From contig DHIZ01000011.1 of NCBI GenBank assembly GCA_002404055.1, positions 13,048-18,176 on the forward strand: a DNA stretch of 5,129 nucleotides, written 5' to 3'. The DNA is from Chloroflexi bacterium UBA4733. GTDB taxonomy: Bacteria; Chloroflexota; UBA4733. The notes beneath the pieces were generated by a model. That model ran no database searches and had not been told where the DNA came from. It saw only the letters and a program-made list of their open reading frames with translations. Shown in pieces: positions 4,774 through 5,129 of the stretch (positions within the stretch are counted from its first letter, which is position 1; the number at the start of each line of letters is the position of its first letter). The translations under genes were made by a program, and so were the position numbers.

Positions 4774-5129
4774 GCGCCAACCGCTTCCATTGCTGGGAGG
4801 CGCAGGGGACGCGCAACTGGCCCGTGGCGTCCCGAGGCAGGCCGCAGGCCGCCGCCAAGGCCGGCCAGGCGACCAGCCAGTCGTGCATGTCTTGATCGGA
4901 GAGTCGCCAGAGCGTGCGCAACAGCGCAATCAGCAACAACGACGCCTCTGGATCGACAATCGGCGCTCCGCCAGGCCCCTTCGGCAAGGCGGGCGGGCAA
5001 CGCCGCTGGGCCAAGGTGACGGCGAACTCACACAGCGCCAGCAGATGGAACCACCCACCTTCGGTGGGTACCCGGACCAGCGCCACCGCGCTGATATGCA
5101 AGTCTGGACCCCGGCGCGCCACCGCCCGC

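Larger units (their letters stand above)
4022..5129 (-). mobile_element. Insertion sequence, partial (right end outside the window)
   Basis: The element consists of the broken transposase plus a very short flank. Its left border lies between the last native-looking codons of the small plus-strand gene (about 4021-4026) and the transposase stop at 4043. The border sequence GAGGGCATTTCCTAACTCAT (4025-4044) is a candidate terminal inverted repeat end, but the partner end is not in the window, so neither the repeat nor the target-site duplication can be confirmed. Confidence 0.65.
4041..5129 (-). pseudogene. DDE transposase of an insertion sequence, frame-broken in three places
   Basis: The gene reads leftward in four segments. 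Segment 1 (5122 or beyond to about 4780) includes GGWFHLLALCEFAVTLAQRR, LLLIALLRTLWRLSDQDMHD and ASQQWKRL. Segment 2 (about 4738-4420) begins ELLFVV and contains DLIIDSAPIKAW, HPTRFLRGFRVHTLLCRGSG and RVVRLDAA. Segment 3 (about 4396-4352) reads WGLALIRWIHTVLGA. Segment 4 (about 4324-4041) holds PWNPKRTKNRSCLPPTWT, KRSSIERFFGHVFLFFHLQR, and AGRPDLIRSPKRVLAHSWEG with stop TGA at 4041-4043. The three likely catalytic acids are visible: Asp in IIDSAP, Asp in RLDAA, Glu in SIERFF. This suits an IS4/IS5-type transposase; the exact IS group is not assigned. All motifs are well kept, so decay is recent. Each frame change coincides with a copy of one short repeat. The likely start is a GTG at 5122, but the gene may extend beyond the window. 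Confidence 0.85.

Noticed and set aside
4480..5019. Plus-strand open frame of 179 codons within the transposon
   Set aside because: It is antisense to conserved transposase segments, and its composition is typical of GC-rich shadow frames.

Overview
High-GC bacterial DNA, most likely from a member of the Chloroflexota. This placement is an inference from the gene set, the GC-rich codon use, the lipoprotein with a long Ser/Thr/Ala linker and the type of transposase; nothing in the window, such as an rRNA gene, fixes the taxon.

The left two thirds look like part of a carbohydrate or small-organic-acid utilisation locus. At the left edge, on the minus strand, is the N-terminal third of an ABC-transporter substrate-binding lipoprotein (3-404, running off the window). 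Divergent from it are three plus-strand genes: a Gfo/Idh/MocA-family oxidoreductase (542-1579), a LacI/GalR-family repressor (1647-2690) and an ACMSD-like amidohydrolase/decarboxylase (2819-3835). A small unknown gene (from 3832) is joined to the last by an ATGA stop/start overlap. The 137-bp divergent region carries a good sigma70-type promoter reading toward the transporter gene (TTGACA, 17 bp, TAGCAT). A LacI-type near-palindrome centred on AACGTT lies over its expected start point, so the locus appears to contain both the repressor and one of its operators. A plausible logic is import by the lipoprotein-dependent transporter, oxidation by the Gfo/Idh enzyme, and hydrolysis or decarboxylation by the amidohydrolase, repressed by the LacI protein when the ligand is absent. 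The substrate cannot be read from this sequence.

Between the repressor and amidohydrolase genes is a 101-bp structured repeat: 31-bp inverted arms, 29 of 31 paired, around two smaller hairpins.

The right end (about 4022-5129, minus strand) is an insertion sequence with a DDE transposase broken into four reading segments. It ends inside the small plus-strand gene, which now runs antisense into the transposon. The three places where the transposase changes frame are each occupied by a copy of the same 22-24-bp GC-rich palindrome-containing repeat, two copies in one orientation and one inverted. This is the most unusual signal in the window.
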